Positions 35,961 to 48,511 are shown, counted from the first letter of the stretch. The stretch is 64,000 nucleotides of DNA from DASSQJ01 sp963730165 (GCA_963730165.1 CAVSQS010000005.1:62001-126000), one strand, 5' to 3'. Notes: generated from the sequence alone by a model not told the origin. A program made the numbers and translations.

Positions 35961-36499
35961 CCACCGGGTCGCTCCACGTCGCGCCCCCGGTGCGGTCGCT
36001 CCCGCCGGCCCTGCCGCTCGACGAGGCGGTGCGGCGCGGGCGCGAGGCCCGCGCGGCCCTCTCCCGAGTCCCCCGCTACGTCCAGGACGCTCTGGCGGTC
36101 GACTTCGAGTGCGCCTCCGACGAGCAGCTGTTCGGCCCCCAGCGCACCAGCCGCGGCGACCTCCCCGACCCCGCTCCCTGGGCGGCCCGGCTGACCCGCT
36201 CCCTCCTCGAGGTGATGACCGGCCAGCGACCCGCGCCCCAGATGGTGCGCTGGACGACCCCGGAGGTCTATACCGTCGTGGCCCGCCGCGGGGCCCTCGT
36301 GGCCCGGCGCGCTGCGGCGGGGCGCGCCGGGCGGACCCGTCACCCGGTGGTCGTGCAGCGGGTCCGGGTGTGCGAGCCGGCCGACGGCGTCGCCGAGGCC
36401 GCCGTCGTCGTCCGCCACGGCCCGCGGGTACGGGCCGTGGCAGTGCGGCTCGTCGGCCAGGACGGCACGTGGCGGGTCAGTGCGCTGCAGGTGGGCTGA
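35957..36499 (+). CDS. Rv3235-family protein
   Basis: A 180-residue protein resembling the actinobacterial family found just upstream of secA (M. tuberculosis Rv3235). Features: helix EVMTGQRPAPQMVRWTTPEV followed by strands VQRVRVCEP and VRAVAVRLVGQDGTWRVSALQ, similar to a small NTF2-like fold. No catalytic residues are recognised. GTG 35957 overlaps the LysM stop by four bases. Its end overlaps the convergent RDD gene by 23 bases. Confidence 0.78.
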   Translation: MTTGSLHVAPPVRSLPPALPLDEAVRRGREARAALSRVPRYVQDALAVDFECASDEQLFGPQRTSRGDLPDPAPWAARLTRSLLEVMTGQRPAPQMVRWTTPEVYTVVARRGALVARRAAAGRAGRTRHPVVVQRVRVCEPADGVAEAAVVVRHGPRVRAVAVRLVGQDGTWRVSALQVG

Positions 36500-37001
36500 C
36501 CGGCTGCTCGCCGCCGGTCTCCGCCTGGGTTCGGGGCCGCCAGTCATACACCACGGAGGTCCACAGGACCGTGTCCTGCACCGAGCGCCGGTGCGGGCTC
36601 ACGACGCACCAGAAGAGGCCGATGGGAAAGAAGATGCAGAAGGCGGCCCGGGCCAGGGAGCGCAGCGGGCCCAGACGGTGACCGCGCCGGCCGAGGACCC
36701 GCAGGCCCATGACGTGCCCGCCGTACGTGCGACCCCCGAGCCACCACGCGAGCCAGCAGTAGGCAATCGAGACCACCATCCCCGCGGTGAGGGAGAAGAG
36801 GAAACCGGGTGAGGGGAAGCTGAAGTCCCGCGGGTCGAGCAGGAACACCAGGCTGGTCCAGCCCGCGTACCCGAGGCCGAGGACGACCCCGACGACGAGG
36901 CCGTCGATGACGTTCGCGGCCACGCGGGTCACCACGCCGGCCGGTGTGCCCTGGTACGGCCTGGCCGCGCGGGGCACCGGTGAGATCTCGTGGTTGCTCA
37001 C
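36477..37001 (-). CDS. RDD-family membrane protein
   Basis: A 174-residue protein with an RDD domain: Arg-Asp signature region VVTRVAANVIDGLVVGVVLG, two or three more helices (FLFSLTAGMVVSIAYCWLAW, AAFCIFFPIGLFWCVV) and the conserved RRSVQDTVLWTSVVYDW near the end. RDD proteins are poorly understood membrane proteins, some linked to ion transport. GTG 37001 overlaps the stop of the nonapeptide-repeat gene (GTGA), so the two are coupled. Confidence 0.86.
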   Translation of the reverse strand: MSNHEISPVPRAARPYQGTPAGVVTRVAANVIDGLVVGVVLGLGYAGWTSLVFLLDPRDFSFPSPGFLFSLTAGMVVSIAYCWLAWWLGGRTYGGHVMGLRVLGRRGHRLGPLRSLARAAFCIFFPIGLFWCVVSPHRRSVQDTVLWTSVVYDWRPRTQAETGGEQPVSPPAAH

Positions 37002-37894
37002 GGGCCCTCCTCCCCGCCCGGCAGCCGGCGACGCCGCCGGAAGAGCGCCCGGTCGACCGCGCGAGAAATGGCGTCGTCGGCGGAGATGCCAGTCATCCGG
37101 ACCCCACGAACCGTCTCGGAGGCCATCGACCCGGTCGAGTCGCGGATGATCGCCGGGAGGTCGAGCTCGTCGAGCACCTCCCCGACGATCGCGACGAGGT
37201 CGATCCGGTCGAGGATCGCGTCGAGGTCCACCCGGGCCACGACCGCGTCGACGTCGAGCCGGGTCGCGATCGCGTCGAGGTCGAGGCGCTCGACGACGGC
37301 GTCGAGGTCGGCCTCCGCGACGATGCCGTCGACGTCGATCCGATCGATGATCGCCTCGAGGTCCACCCGGGCCACCACCGCGTCGACGTCGAGCGCGGCG
37401 GCGATGCCGTCGAGGTCGATCCGATCGATGATCGCGTCGAGGTCGACGCGGGCGACGGCCCCGTCCAGGTCGACGCGGGCGACGGCCCCGTCCAGGTCGA
37501 CCGTGGCGACGAGCGCGTCGAGGTCGACGTGCTCGGCGACGATACGGGTCAGGTCCAGCCGGGCGACCAGTGCCTCGACGACAGCCGGCGTCCACGCGTC
37601 GAGTGCGACGGCCAGCCGCCGGGCGAGCAGCTCACGGTCGGTGCGGCCCGCGTAGGCGACGGCGTACACCATCGAGCGGGGCTGCAGTCCCCGCGGGACC
37701 AGCGGCGGGGCCCACAGGACCCGCGCCACGGGTGAGGCCAAGCGGGCGCCACCGCGTGCGACGGCGAGTGCGGCACCGACGGCGAACCCGACCGAGCCGA
37801 CCGCAGCATCGAGCGCCAGCCTCGCCCGGGGCCCCGGGCGGGGCACCGGGACGGGCCGCCCGGTGCGTGACAGCTCCGTCGCCACCTGCGCCAT
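36998..37894 (-). CDS. Protein with 13 tandem nonapeptides (VDLDAVVAR type)
   Basis: A 298-residue protein. An N-terminal hydrophobic patch (about 25-65) precedes a run of 13 nine-residue units (about 123-239), consensus [VIL]D[LV]DA[VI][VI]AR, then a basic tail (RALFRRRRRLPGG). Asp and aliphatic positions repeat strictly, suggesting an amphipathic solenoid or coiled assembly. I know similar genes beside RDD genes in actinobacteria but no function. ATG 37894 has GGAGAGG immediately before it; that spacing better suits the in-frame GTG at 37885, so the start is uncertain by three codons. Confidence 0.75.
   Translation of the reverse strand: MAQVATELSRTGRPVPVPRPGPRARLALDAAVGSVGFAVGAALAVARGGARLASPVARVLWAPPLVPRGLQPRSMVYAVAYAGRTDRELLARRLAVALDAWTPAVVEALVARLDLTRIVAEHVDLDALVATVDLDGAVARVDLDGAVARVDLDAIIDRIDLDGIAAALDVDAVVARVDLEAIIDRIDVDGIVAEADLDAVVERLDLDAIATRLDVDAVVARVDLDAILDRIDLVAIVGEVLDELDLPAIIRDSTGSMASETVRGVRMTGISADDAISRAVDRALFRRRRRLPGGEEGP
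37178..37528 (-). repeat. Thirteen degenerate 27-bp units
   Basis: Coding repeat for the nonapeptides. Adjacent units GTCGACCTGGAC..., near 37447-37500, are almost identical (two copies of VDLDGAVAR), a sign of recent slippage or recombination. Confidence 0.9.
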
Positions 37895-38044
37895 CCTCTC
37901 CGAGGCTCGTCCTGGGGGAACGGTACGCCCGGGGGCGCCGGGCGCGCCGCAGGTTCCCGCACAGCGACCCCGGCCCCGACCGGCTCCGCTCCAGTCGCCC
38001 GGCTCCTTGGTAGCGTCCCCGCATCCGTGAGGGAGGTGCTCTCC

Positions 38045-40615
38045 GTGTCGGGTGGTGACACCGGCTCGCCGTTCGTGGGCCGCGACGACCTTCGCCGGGC
38101 CCTCGCCGGCGAGCGGGAGCGCGCGGCGAGCGAGGGTGGACGCATCGTCCTGCTGCGCGGAGAGGCCGGCGCGGGGAAGACACGGCTGGTCCACGAGGCC
38201 CTCGGCGACGACCCGCACTTCCGGATGGGGGCCTGCGACGACCTGCTCGTGCCCCAGGCGCTCGGGCCCGTCTGGGACCTCGCCCGCACCGAGCCGGCGC
38301 TGTCGGCGGCCCTGCGGTCCGGCGACCGGGCCGAGGTGTTCGACGCCACGCGTTCGCTGCTGGCGGCCGAGCCCGCCGTCGTCGTGCTGGAGGACCTGCA
38401 CTGGGCCGACGAGGCGACGCTCGACCTCGTGCTCCACCTGGGGCGTCGGATCACCGCGACGTCCTCGCTGCTGGTCCTCACCTACCGGGACGGCGACGTC
38501 GACGTCGACCATCCCCTGCGCCGCGTCGTGGGGGCCCTCCCGGCCGACCACGTCACCCGCCTCCGGGTGCCCCCGCTGCGGGAGGACGATGTCTCCCGTC
38601 TCGCCGAGGGCACCGGCTGGGACCCCGTCGAGGTGCTCCACCTCACGGGAGGGAACGCGCTCTTCGTCCGCGAGGTGGTCGACACGGCAGTGGGGGGCGG
38701 GGTGCCGGGGTCGGTGCGCGATGCCGTCGTGGCGCGCGGCGCCCGGCTGACGCCCGACGCGCGCCGGCTCGTCGACCTCGTCTCGCTCTCACCGGAGCCC
38801 CTGGCCCGAACCACTCTCGAGGACGAGCTCGGCGCCGGGACCGGTGCCGCACTCGACTCCGCGCACCGGGCCGGTCTGCTCCGAGCGGTGGACGGTCTCG
38901 TCCGCTTCCACCACGAGATCGCCCGCCGGGGCTGGGAGTCGTCGCTGGGCAGCGGGGCCCGCGCGGACCTCTCCCGGGTCCTGCTGAACCACGCGGCCTC
39001 GGACCGGGACGCGACGCTGGCGGCCCACCACGCGGAGCGGCTCGGGGACGTCGACGCCCTGCTGCGGTGGGCTCCGACGGCGGCACGGGCCGCCGCCGCC
39101 GTCCGCAGCCACCGTGAGGCCGCGGGACACTTCCGGGCGGTGTGGCCCCACCTGGACCGGCTCGGCGTCCGCGAGCGCGCCACGGTGCTGCGCGAGCACG
39201 CGGAAGCCGAGTTCCTCGCGATGGGTGAGCGGGTCGTCGACGTGCTCGACGCCGCGGTGGCGGCCGCCCGAGACCTCGGTGACGACGTCGTGCTCGGCGA
39301 GGTGCTCACCTTCGTCGTCAGGCCGTACGAGATCCACGGGCTCGGGTCAGCAGCATCCGCGGCGTCCGACGAGGCGGTCGCGCTCCTCGACGTTCGTCCG
39401 CCGCGTCCCGGAGCGGCCCGCGCGCTCGGGATGACCGCGTGGCTGCACATGATGAACGACCGCCACCGCGAGGCCCTGGCGACCGCTGTCGCCGCCACCG
39501 CGCGGGCGGAGGCCGAGGGGGACCGCCTCGCCCTCGTCCACGCCCGCAACTCGGTGGGCACGGCGCTCGGGATCGCCGGCGACGACGAGGGGCTGAAGGT
39601 GCTCCGGGATGTCGCCCAGCAGGCGGAGCAGTGGGGTCTGCACGTCGAGCACGCCCGCGCCCTGACCAACCTCGCGGACCTCCAGATCTCCGCCGAGCGA
39701 TTCGACGCAGCGGCCGACACGGCCGCCCGCGGGACGTCGGTCTCGATCCGCCACGAGATCGCCAACCAGGAGTCGTTCACGCGGGCGCTGCGCGCCGAGG
39801 CCCTGCTGTGGGCCGGTGCATGGGACGCCGTGATCACCGAGACCGACGACCTGGTCTCGAGCAACCCCTTCGCCGAGGCCCACGCCGCCTGGCTGCGGGG
39901 GACGGTCCTGACCCGTCGTGGGCACCCCGGCGCCGGGGACCTGCTCCGACACGGGTGGGCCCGGGCCGTCGAGATCGGGGAGCCGCAGAACATCGTGCCC
40001 GCGGCCGCCGCCGTCGCGGAGCATCTGTGGACTACTGGACGCCACGAGGACGACGTGGTGCCCGAGCTCGTCCGGGCCCGAGCGCTGGGGCGGCCCGGCC
40101 ACTGGCGGCTCGGGTGGCTCGACCACTGGCTCTGGCGGTTGGGGGCGCGGCCGGCCGCGCCCGAGGCGCCGGGAGGGTTCGGCGCCCTCATGGCCGGGGA
40201 CGTGACCCGGGCCGTCGAGCACCTCGCCCGCTCCCGTCGCCCGTTCGAGGTGGCCCTGGCCCGTGCCGCGGGCGACGCGGAGCAGCGCCGCCTCGGTATC
40301 GACGCACTCGAGGACCTGGGGGCCGTCGCGACGGTCGACCGGGTGCGTGCGGAGCTACGGAAGGCCGGGGTGGCCCTCCCCCGGGGTCGGGACCGGCGGA
40401 CGAGGAGCCACCCGGCACGGCTGACGCCACGTCAGCACGAGGTCCTCGTCCTCCTCGACGGTGGCCTCACGAACGCCGAGATCGCCGACGAGCTGTTCCT
40501 GTCGCCGAAGACGGTGGAGCACCACGTCGCGGGGCTGCTGGCCCGGCTCGAGGCGGCCGACCGGGTCACGGCCGTCGCCCGGGCACGCGGCCTCGGGCTG
40601 CTGGCCGGGGCCTAG
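38045..40615 (+). CDS. LAL-type (large ATP-binding) LuxR regulator
   Basis: An 856-residue transcription regulator of the MalT/LAL type: N-terminal STAND/AAA ATPase with Walker A GEAGAGKTRLVHE and Walker B VVVLEDLHWADEATL, a long TPR-like helical middle, and a C-terminal LuxR helix-turn-helix (LTPRQHEVLVLLDGGLTNAE, then LSPKTVEHHVAGLLARL). The inducer is unknown. GTG 38045 has GGGAGG eight bases upstream; a GTG at 38027 is the alternative. It is alone on the plus strand, convergent with secA. Confidence 0.9.
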   Translation: MSGGDTGSPFVGRDDLRRALAGERERAASEGGRIVLLRGEAGAGKTRLVHEALGDDPHFRMGACDDLLVPQALGPVWDLARTEPALSAALRSGDRAEVFDATRSLLAAEPAVVVLEDLHWADEATLDLVLHLGRRITATSSLLVLTYRDGDVDVDHPLRRVVGALPADHVTRLRVPPLREDDVSRLAEGTGWDPVEVLHLTGGNALFVREVVDTAVGGGVPGSVRDAVVARGARLTPDARRLVDLVSLSPEPLARTTLEDELGAGTGAALDSAHRAGLLRAVDGLVRFHHEIARRGWESSLGSGARADLSRVLLNHAASDRDATLAAHHAERLGDVDALLRWAPTAARAAAAVRSHREAAGHFRAVWPHLDRLGVRERATVLREHAEAEFLAMGERVVDVLDAAVAAARDLGDDVVLGEVLTFVVRPYEIHGLGSAASAASDEAVALLDVRPPRPGAARALGMTAWLHMMNDRHREALATAVAATARAEAEGDRLALVHARNSVGTALGIAGDDEGLKVLRDVAQQAEQWGLHVEHARALTNLADLQISAERFDAAADTAARGTSVSIRHEIANQESFTRALRAEALLWAGAWDAVITETDDLVSSNPFAEAHAAWLRGTVLTRRGHPGAGDLLRHGWARAVEIGEPQNIVPAAAAVAEHLWTTGRHEDDVVPELVRARALGRPGHWRLGWLDHWLWRLGARPAAPEAPGGFGALMAGDVTRAVEHLARSRRPFEVALARAAGDAEQRRLGIDALEDLGAVATVDRVRAELRKAGVALPRGRDRRTRSHPARLTPRQHEVLVLLDGGLTNAEIADELFLSPKTVEHHVAGLLARLEAADRVTAVARARGLGLLAGA

Positions 40616-40652
40616 CAGCCCGGACGCGCTCGAGGGCTCGGGTCGGCGCGCG

Positions 40653-43547
<2,895 letters not shown>

Positions 43548-43716
43548 GAGTGGGACTCCCTCGGGGCAGGTTGCTTCGGCGGTCGCACGACGACCGGACC
43601 TGCCTAGGGTAGTCGAGCGTGCCGACCCGCACGGACCGGGCACGGGCCACTGGGGGCAACGGGCGGGGTGGGCGCCGGAGTTCCCTCCGGCGCGGTCGCG
43701 GTGGTTGGCTGTGGCC

Positions 43717-44856
43717 ATGTCCGACGTCGTGTACCCCGCGAGCGTCCCCGAGCTCACCGACGCCCACGCCCTGCTGCGCGCCCACCGTCCGCAGGACGCG
43801 GCGCGGATGGTCGAGCAGAGCACCGACCCCGAGTCGCTCGCGTGGACCACCGTTCCCCGCCCGTACGCGGAGCGGGACGCGCACGAGTACCTGGCGCACA
43901 TCGAGGCCCAGTGGAACGACCCGCAGGGCGACCGGCTCTGGGCGGTCAGCGACGCCAACGACCCCGCGCACCCCTACCTCGGCACCATCGACGTCCGGCC
44001 TCGCGCGACGGGCACGATGGAAGTGGGCTTCGGTCTGCACCCGGACGCCCGCGGCCGGGGCCTGATGGCGAGCGCACTGCGCCTGGTCTGCCAGTGGTGG
44101 TTCGACGCCGGGGGGACCCGGGTCCACTGGAAGGCGATGCGCGGCAACTTCGACTCGTGGCGGGTGGCGTGGTCGTGCGGGTTCCGGATGCACGGCACCG
44201 TGCCCGAGCTCCTCCCGTCCGCGGCCGAGGGGCGGGCCGTCGACGCGTGGGTGGGCAGCCTCGGCAGCGACGACGTCATGGAGGCGGTGACGCCGTGGCA
44301 GGACCCGCCGGTGCTCGCCTCCTCCGCGGCCGGCGGCATCCGGCTGCGCCCGTGGCGCGACGGGGACGTCGCCGCCCTCGAGCCGCGTGACCAGCCCGCC
44401 CACCACATGCCGGCCCGGGGCGTGCTCGACGCCGACACCTTCCCCGAGTGGCTGACGACCCGCCGTGAGCGGATGTCGGTCGGGATGATGCTGAGCTGGT
44501 GCGTCGCGGACGCGGCCACCGACCGCGCCCTCGGCGAGGTGCTCGTCTTCGTCACCGAGGGCACCCTCGACGACGACACGGCCGAGCTCGGCTACCAGGT
44601 GCTGCCGAGCGCCCGTCGCCGCGGCGTGGCCACCGCTGCGGCCCGGCTCGTCTGCGAGCACGCGCTGACCCCGAGACCACGGGGCGGCCTGGGGCTGCGC
44701 CGGCTGGTCGCGCAGACGGCCGAGGACAACGTCGCCAGCAACCGCGTCCTCGACGGGGTCGGCTTCACCCTGTGGGGCACCGAGACCGCGGCGGACGCCC
44801 TCCCCGGGGGCCGCACGGTCGACGCGCTCCACTGGGAGCTCCTCGCCGACCGCTGA
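43717..44856 (+). CDS. Tandem GNAT acetyltransferase (two domains)
   Basis: A 379-residue protein with two GNAT domains. The first (about 1-175) has a CoA loop GLHPDARGRGLMASAL; the second (about 205-379) has QVLPSARRRGVATAAARLV and the typical end EDNVASNRVLDGVGFTLWG. Both loops keep the R/QxxGxG/A pattern, so both may bind acetyl-CoA, or one may be structural. The acceptor is unknown. ATG 43717 starts the first domain; there is no ribosome site, and only a weak -10 lies upstream. Convergent with the YcaQ-family gene. Confidence 0.82.
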   Translation: MSDVVYPASVPELTDAHALLRAHRPQDAARMVEQSTDPESLAWTTVPRPYAERDAHEYLAHIEAQWNDPQGDRLWAVSDANDPAHPYLGTIDVRPRATGTMEVGFGLHPDARGRGLMASALRLVCQWWFDAGGTRVHWKAMRGNFDSWRVAWSCGFRMHGTVPELLPSAAEGRAVDAWVGSLGSDDVMEAVTPWQDPPVLASSAAGGIRLRPWRDGDVAALEPRDQPAHHMPARGVLDADTFPEWLTTRRERMSVGMMLSWCVADAATDRALGEVLVFVTEGTLDDDTAELGYQVLPSARRRGVATAAARLVCEHALTPRPRGGLGLRRLVAQTAEDNVASNRVLDGVGFTLWGTETAADALPGGRTVDALHWELLADR

Positions 44857-44914
44857 GCCCGGTCTGCCCCCGCCGCGCCGCCGCGCCGCGGCGACGCGCG
44901 GACACGGCCGGTCG

Positions 44915-46123
44915 TCAGCGAGCCCCGACGTGGTCCGCCGACGCCAGCCCGAGCCAGCCGGCGAGGAGCGCCAGCTCGGCGTCGAGCTGGGCCCGGTCGT
45001 GGGCACCGCCGCGCCCGGCCTCCCACGTGCAGCGGCGGACCCGCAGCACCGACGCGGTGCGGTCCGACTTGAGGTCGACGCGGGCGACGAGCTCGTCACC
45101 AAGGAGGAACGGCAGCACGTAGTAACCGTGCACCCGCTGCGCCTCGGGCACGTAGATCTCGAGCCGGAAGTCGAACCCGAACAGCGCGCGGGTGCGGTCG
45201 CGCTGCCAGACGAGCGAGTCGAACGGCGAGAGCAGGGCCCGGGCCTCGACCCGGCGGGGCCGGCGGGCGTCGCGGTGGAGGTAGACCGGGCGGTGCCACC
45301 CGGCGACGCGCGCCGGGAGGAGGGTCCCGTCGGCCACGAGGGCCGCGATGGCCGGACGCGCTTGCTCGGGGGTGAGCCGGAAGTAGTCGCGCAGGCACTG
45401 CTCGGACCCGACACCGTGCGCTCGGGCCGCGATCTCGACGAGGGTCCGGAAGGCCTCGCCCTCGCTGGGTCGCGCGTCGGGGTCGAGGGCACGGGCGCGG
45501 ACGGCCGGAGGGAGCACCCGGCCCGGCGCCGCGTACCGGCGCTCGAACTGGGCGGTCCGCCCGGCGCTCGACAGCTCGCCAGACCAGAAGAGGTGTTCGA
45601 GGGCGTTCTTGACGAGCGACCAGTTCCACCCCCAGCCCTCGCTCGTCCGGGGCAGGTCGTGCTCGAGGGCCCCCTCGACCTCGCGGGTCGTCATCGGGCC
45701 GCGCCGGGTCACCTCGTCGAGCACGGCCGCGACGAGGTCGGGGTGGTCGCGCGCCACCCGCCGCATCCCGCCCCACGCGTCGGACCGGGCCCGGCGCATG
45801 CGGAAGTCGAGGAGCGGCCACGTCCGCGGCGGCAAGAGCGAGGCCTCGTGGGCCCAGTACTCGACGACCCGCCGGGGGGCCGTGTCGCGAGCGCGGTCGA
45901 GCAGGGCCGTGTCGTACGGGCCGAGCCGCGAGAAGAAGGGCAGGTAGTGGCTGCGGACCACGACGTTGACGCTGTCGATCTGGACGACACCGACCGTGTC
46001 GACGACCCGCTGGATGTCCCGCACGGTGGGGCGGGCCGGGCGTGGGCGGGCGAAGCCCTGGGCGGCAAGGGCGACGCGACGGGCGGCGGGCGCGGTGAGG
46101 CGGACCGGCGCCGGCTCACTCAT
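44915..46123 (-). CDS. YcaQ-family (AlkX) interstrand-crosslink DNA glycosylase
   Basis: A 402-residue winged-helix protein of the HTH_42/YcaQ family. E. coli YcaQ (AlkX) excises nitrogen-mustard-type crosslinked purines. The catalytic QxD motif is present as VQIDSVNVV, and the conserved HEASLLPP and SPFDSLVWQRDRT regions are intact. Its ATG overlaps the end of the NarL-type regulator gene by eight bases, so they share an operon, although no functional link is evident. Confidence 0.88.
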   Translation of the reverse strand: MSEPAPVRLTAPAARRVALAAQGFARPRPARPTVRDIQRVVDTVGVVQIDSVNVVVRSHYLPFFSRLGPYDTALLDRARDTAPRRVVEYWAHEASLLPPRTWPLLDFRMRRARSDAWGGMRRVARDHPDLVAAVLDEVTRRGPMTTREVEGALEHDLPRTSEGWGWNWSLVKNALEHLFWSGELSSAGRTAQFERRYAAPGRVLPPAVRARALDPDARPSEGEAFRTLVEIAARAHGVGSEQCLRDYFRLTPEQARPAIAALVADGTLLPARVAGWHRPVYLHRDARRPRRVEARALLSPFDSLVWQRDRTRALFGFDFRLEIYVPEAQRVHGYYVLPFLLGDELVARVDLKSDRTASVLRVRRCTWEAGRGGAHDRAQLDAELALLAGWLGLASADHVGAR

Positions 46124-46817
46124 CCGTCGTGATGAGGCGCTGGCGGTGGGCGTAGACCGCCGCCTCCACGCGCGAGTGGAGGTGCAGCTTCTCGAGGATG
46201 TTGCGGACGTGGTTCTTCACGGTGTTCTCGGAGATGACGAGCGTGTCGGCGATCTCGCGGTTGGCGAGCCCGCGCGCCACGAGCCGCAGCACCTCGACCT
46301 CGCGGTCGGTCAGGCGGGTGTCCGGCGAGGCCGCCGGGCCGGACTCGCGGCTGAGCCGGTTGAACTCGGTGAGCAGGGTGGCGGCCATCCCCGGCGGGAT
46401 GATCGCCTGACCGTCGTGGACCCGACGGATCGCGTCGGCGACCTCCTCGCCCGGCAGGTCCTTGAGCAGGTAGCCGCTGGCGCCGGCCTTGATCGCCTCG
46501 AAGAGGTCGGACTCGTCGTCGCTCATCGTCAGCATGAGGATGCGCGTGCCGGGCGCGACCGTACGGATCCGGCGGCACGCGTCGATGCCGCCCGTCCCCG
46601 GCATCCGGACGTCCATGAGGACGATGTCGGGGCGCACCCGCGTGCAGACCTCGACCGCCTCGTCGCCGTTGCTCGCCTCACCGACGATGCGCGCGCTGCC
46701 GTCGAGCTCGACGACGACGCCCATGCCGCGTCGGTAGAGCTCGTGGTCGTCCGCGATGACGACGCGAACCACCGCCGGGAGCGGGGCGTCGTCGGTCACC
46801 GAGTGGTCATGCACCAC
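46116..46817 (-). CDS. NarL/LuxR-family response regulator
   Basis: A 233-residue regulator: receiver domain with the acidic pair IADDHE, phospho-acceptor Asp in VLMDVRMPG, Lys in YLLKDLPGEE, then a LuxR helix-turn-helix (LTDREVEVLRLVARGLANRE, then VISENTVKNHVRNILEKL). No kinase gene is adjacent, so its partner is unknown. The first residues before VVRVVIADDHE may be superfluous; GTG 46817 is the longest plausible start. Overlaps the YcaQ-family gene downstream. Confidence 0.9.
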   Translation of the reverse strand: MVHDHSVTDDAPLPAVVRVVIADDHELYRRGMGVVVELDGSARIVGEASNGDEAVEVCTRVRPDIVLMDVRMPGTGGIDACRRIRTVAPGTRILMLTMSDDESDLFEAIKAGASGYLLKDLPGEEVADAIRRVHDGQAIIPPGMAATLLTEFNRLSRESGPAASPDTRLTDREVEVLRLVARGLANREIADTLVISENTVKNHVRNILEKLHLHSRVEAAVYAHRQRLITTDE

Positions 46818-46882
46818 CCCATCGTCTCAGGTCGTGCGGGGCGCTGCTACAGCCTCTCGAGAAATGGGGCGCGCGGTTGGGG

Positions 46883-47545
46883 TCACGACGCGGCGGCGCC
46901 CAGCTCGCCGGAGGTCGTGACGGACCCGTTCCCGGGCTCGGAGAGCGAGCCGTCGAGGTCGAGGTGCAGAACCCCGTAGGACCAGCCGCGCCGGCGGTAG
47001 ACCACGCTGGCACGGTCGGTATCGAGGTCGTGGAAGAGGTAGAAGTCGTGGCCCACGGCCTCCATCTCGCGCAGCGCGTCGGCGAGCGTCATCGGCTCGG
47101 AGCGGTGCACCTTCTCGCGGACCTCGATCGGCGAGTCGGCGAAGGGGCCCTCGTCGGACTCCTCGCCCGAGGCGTGGACCTCCTCCGGTGCCTCGATCCG
47201 GGCCGTGGCCCGCGCCACCGACTCGGGGGTGCGTCGTCCGCGGTGGACCTGCCGCTTGTCGCTGCGTCGCCTGAGCCGCTCCATGAGCTTGTCGAGGACC
47301 ATGTCGAGGGCGGCGTACTTGTCGTCGGCGCACGCCTCGGCGCGGACGACGGGGCCCTTGACGTAGCAGGTGATCTCGACGCGGTCACAGGCCTTCGCCT
47401 GGCGGCGGTTGGCCTCATGGCTGACCAGGACCTCGACGCGCCGGGTTCGGGGCTCGAGCTGGCTGATCTTGGCGAGCTTGTCCTCGATGTGCTCCCGGAA
47501 GCGGTCGGAAACGGTCATGTGCCGTCCGGTGACGACGATGTCCAC
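46883..47545 (-). CDS. hpf: Ribosome hibernation-promoting factor, long form
   Basis: A 220-residue long HPF that dimerises 70S ribosomes in stationary phase. N-terminal S30AE domain (about 1-105: DIVVTGRHMTVSDRFREHIE, then RVEITCYVKGPVVRAEA), a variable acidic linker, and the C-terminal dimerisation domain (about 155-210: EVREKVHRSEPMTLADALRE, then MEAVGHDFYLFHD). GTG 47545 is chosen because GAGGAGG precedes it. Same position relative to secA and comF as Rv3241c. Confidence 0.95.
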   Translation of the reverse strand: MDIVVTGRHMTVSDRFREHIEDKLAKISQLEPRTRRVEVLVSHEANRRQAKACDRVEITCYVKGPVVRAEACADDKYAALDMVLDKLMERLRRRSDKRQVHRGRRTPESVARATARIEAPEEVHASGEESDEGPFADSPIEVREKVHRSEPMTLADALREMEAVGHDFYLFHDLDTDRASVVYRRRGWSYGVLHLDLDGSLSEPGNGSVTTSGELGAAAS

Positions 47546-47640
47546 GTGGTCCTCCTCGTGCTCGGTGGGTCGGTGCTCGATGAGCATCAGGCGGCGGCGG
47601 CATCACCACCCTCCGAGGGAAGGGGCCTCATGCATTGACG

Positions 47641-48402
47641 CTAACCGCACGACCTGTCACCCACAAGAGATTCGGCTGTGACGTGCCTCGGCGTGGCGGC
47701 GAGCGTCGCCGCGACGACGTGTCGGGCGTCCGAGGCACGCAGGGCGCGGGCCGCCTCGGTGAGCGTCGCCCCACTCGTCACGACGTCGTCGACGACGAGG
47801 CACACCGAGCCGCGCACGGCCGGGCGGGCGGCGGGAAGGACCCGGAGGGCCCCGCCGAGGTTGTCGGCCCGAGCACGGCGTCCGAGCCGCGCCTGGTCGG
47901 CGACCCGGCGGGTGTGGGCGAGCGCCTCGACGACGACCAGCGTGTCGTCGTCGAGCCGGTCGACGGCCCGCCTGACCAGGGCGCCCACGGGGTCGTCGCC
48001 ACGGCGCCGTCGGGACCGCCCCGCTGGCGGGACCGGCACGACGAGGACCCGCTCGTCGTGCCGGCGGGCTCGGCGGAGCACCGGGTCCTCGCCGGCGGCG
48101 CGGCCCACGGCCCCGGCGAGCACCGCGGCGAGCGGCTCGAGGAGGTCGCGCCGACCGCCGTCCTTGTACGCCGAGACCGCCGTGCGGAGCGGACCGTCGA
48201 ACGGCAGGGCGCTCCAGCACGGGGTGCGCGCCGGGGAGAGCGCGAGGACGGCCGGCGCCACGGCGCGAAGGCCGGGCCGGCACGTGCCGCACAGCGGCGC
48301 GGACGCGGGCCCGCCGCACGAGGCGCAGGACGTGGGGAGGACGAGATCGGCCGCGCCTCGGAGGGCGTCGAGCACCTGGTCGACGGTGGGGAGGATCACC
48401 AC
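47641..48402 (-). CDS. ComF-family phosphoribosyltransferase-like protein
   Basis: A 253-residue protein. An N-terminal zinc-ribbon-like cluster (CASCGGPASAPLCGTC) precedes a PRTase domain with the PRPP loop CLVVDDVVTSGATLTEAARA. ComF of competent bacteria aids DNA uptake; in actinobacteria without competence its role is unknown. Two adjacent GTG codons (48402, 48399) are possible starts. Order with hpf, lpqB and mtrBA matches Rv3242c. Confidence 0.88.
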   Translation of the reverse strand: MVILPTVDQVLDALRGAADLVLPTSCASCGGPASAPLCGTCRPGLRAVAPAVLALSPARTPCWSALPFDGPLRTAVSAYKDGGRRDLLEPLAAVLAGAVGRAAGEDPVLRRARRHDERVLVVPVPPAGRSRRRRGDDPVGALVRRAVDRLDDDTLVVVEALAHTRRVADQARLGRRARADNLGGALRVLPAARPAVRGSVCLVVDDVVTSGATLTEAARALRASDARHVVAATLAATPRHVTAESLVGDRSCG

Positions 48403-48511
48403 CCCAGCGTGCGCCGCGGCGCCTCGGAGCACCACGAGAGGGCGCTGAGGTGTGGACGACGGGATGGCCGCTCCGCCGCTGTGGACGACGCGCTGCGACC
48501 TCGCGGCCCGG

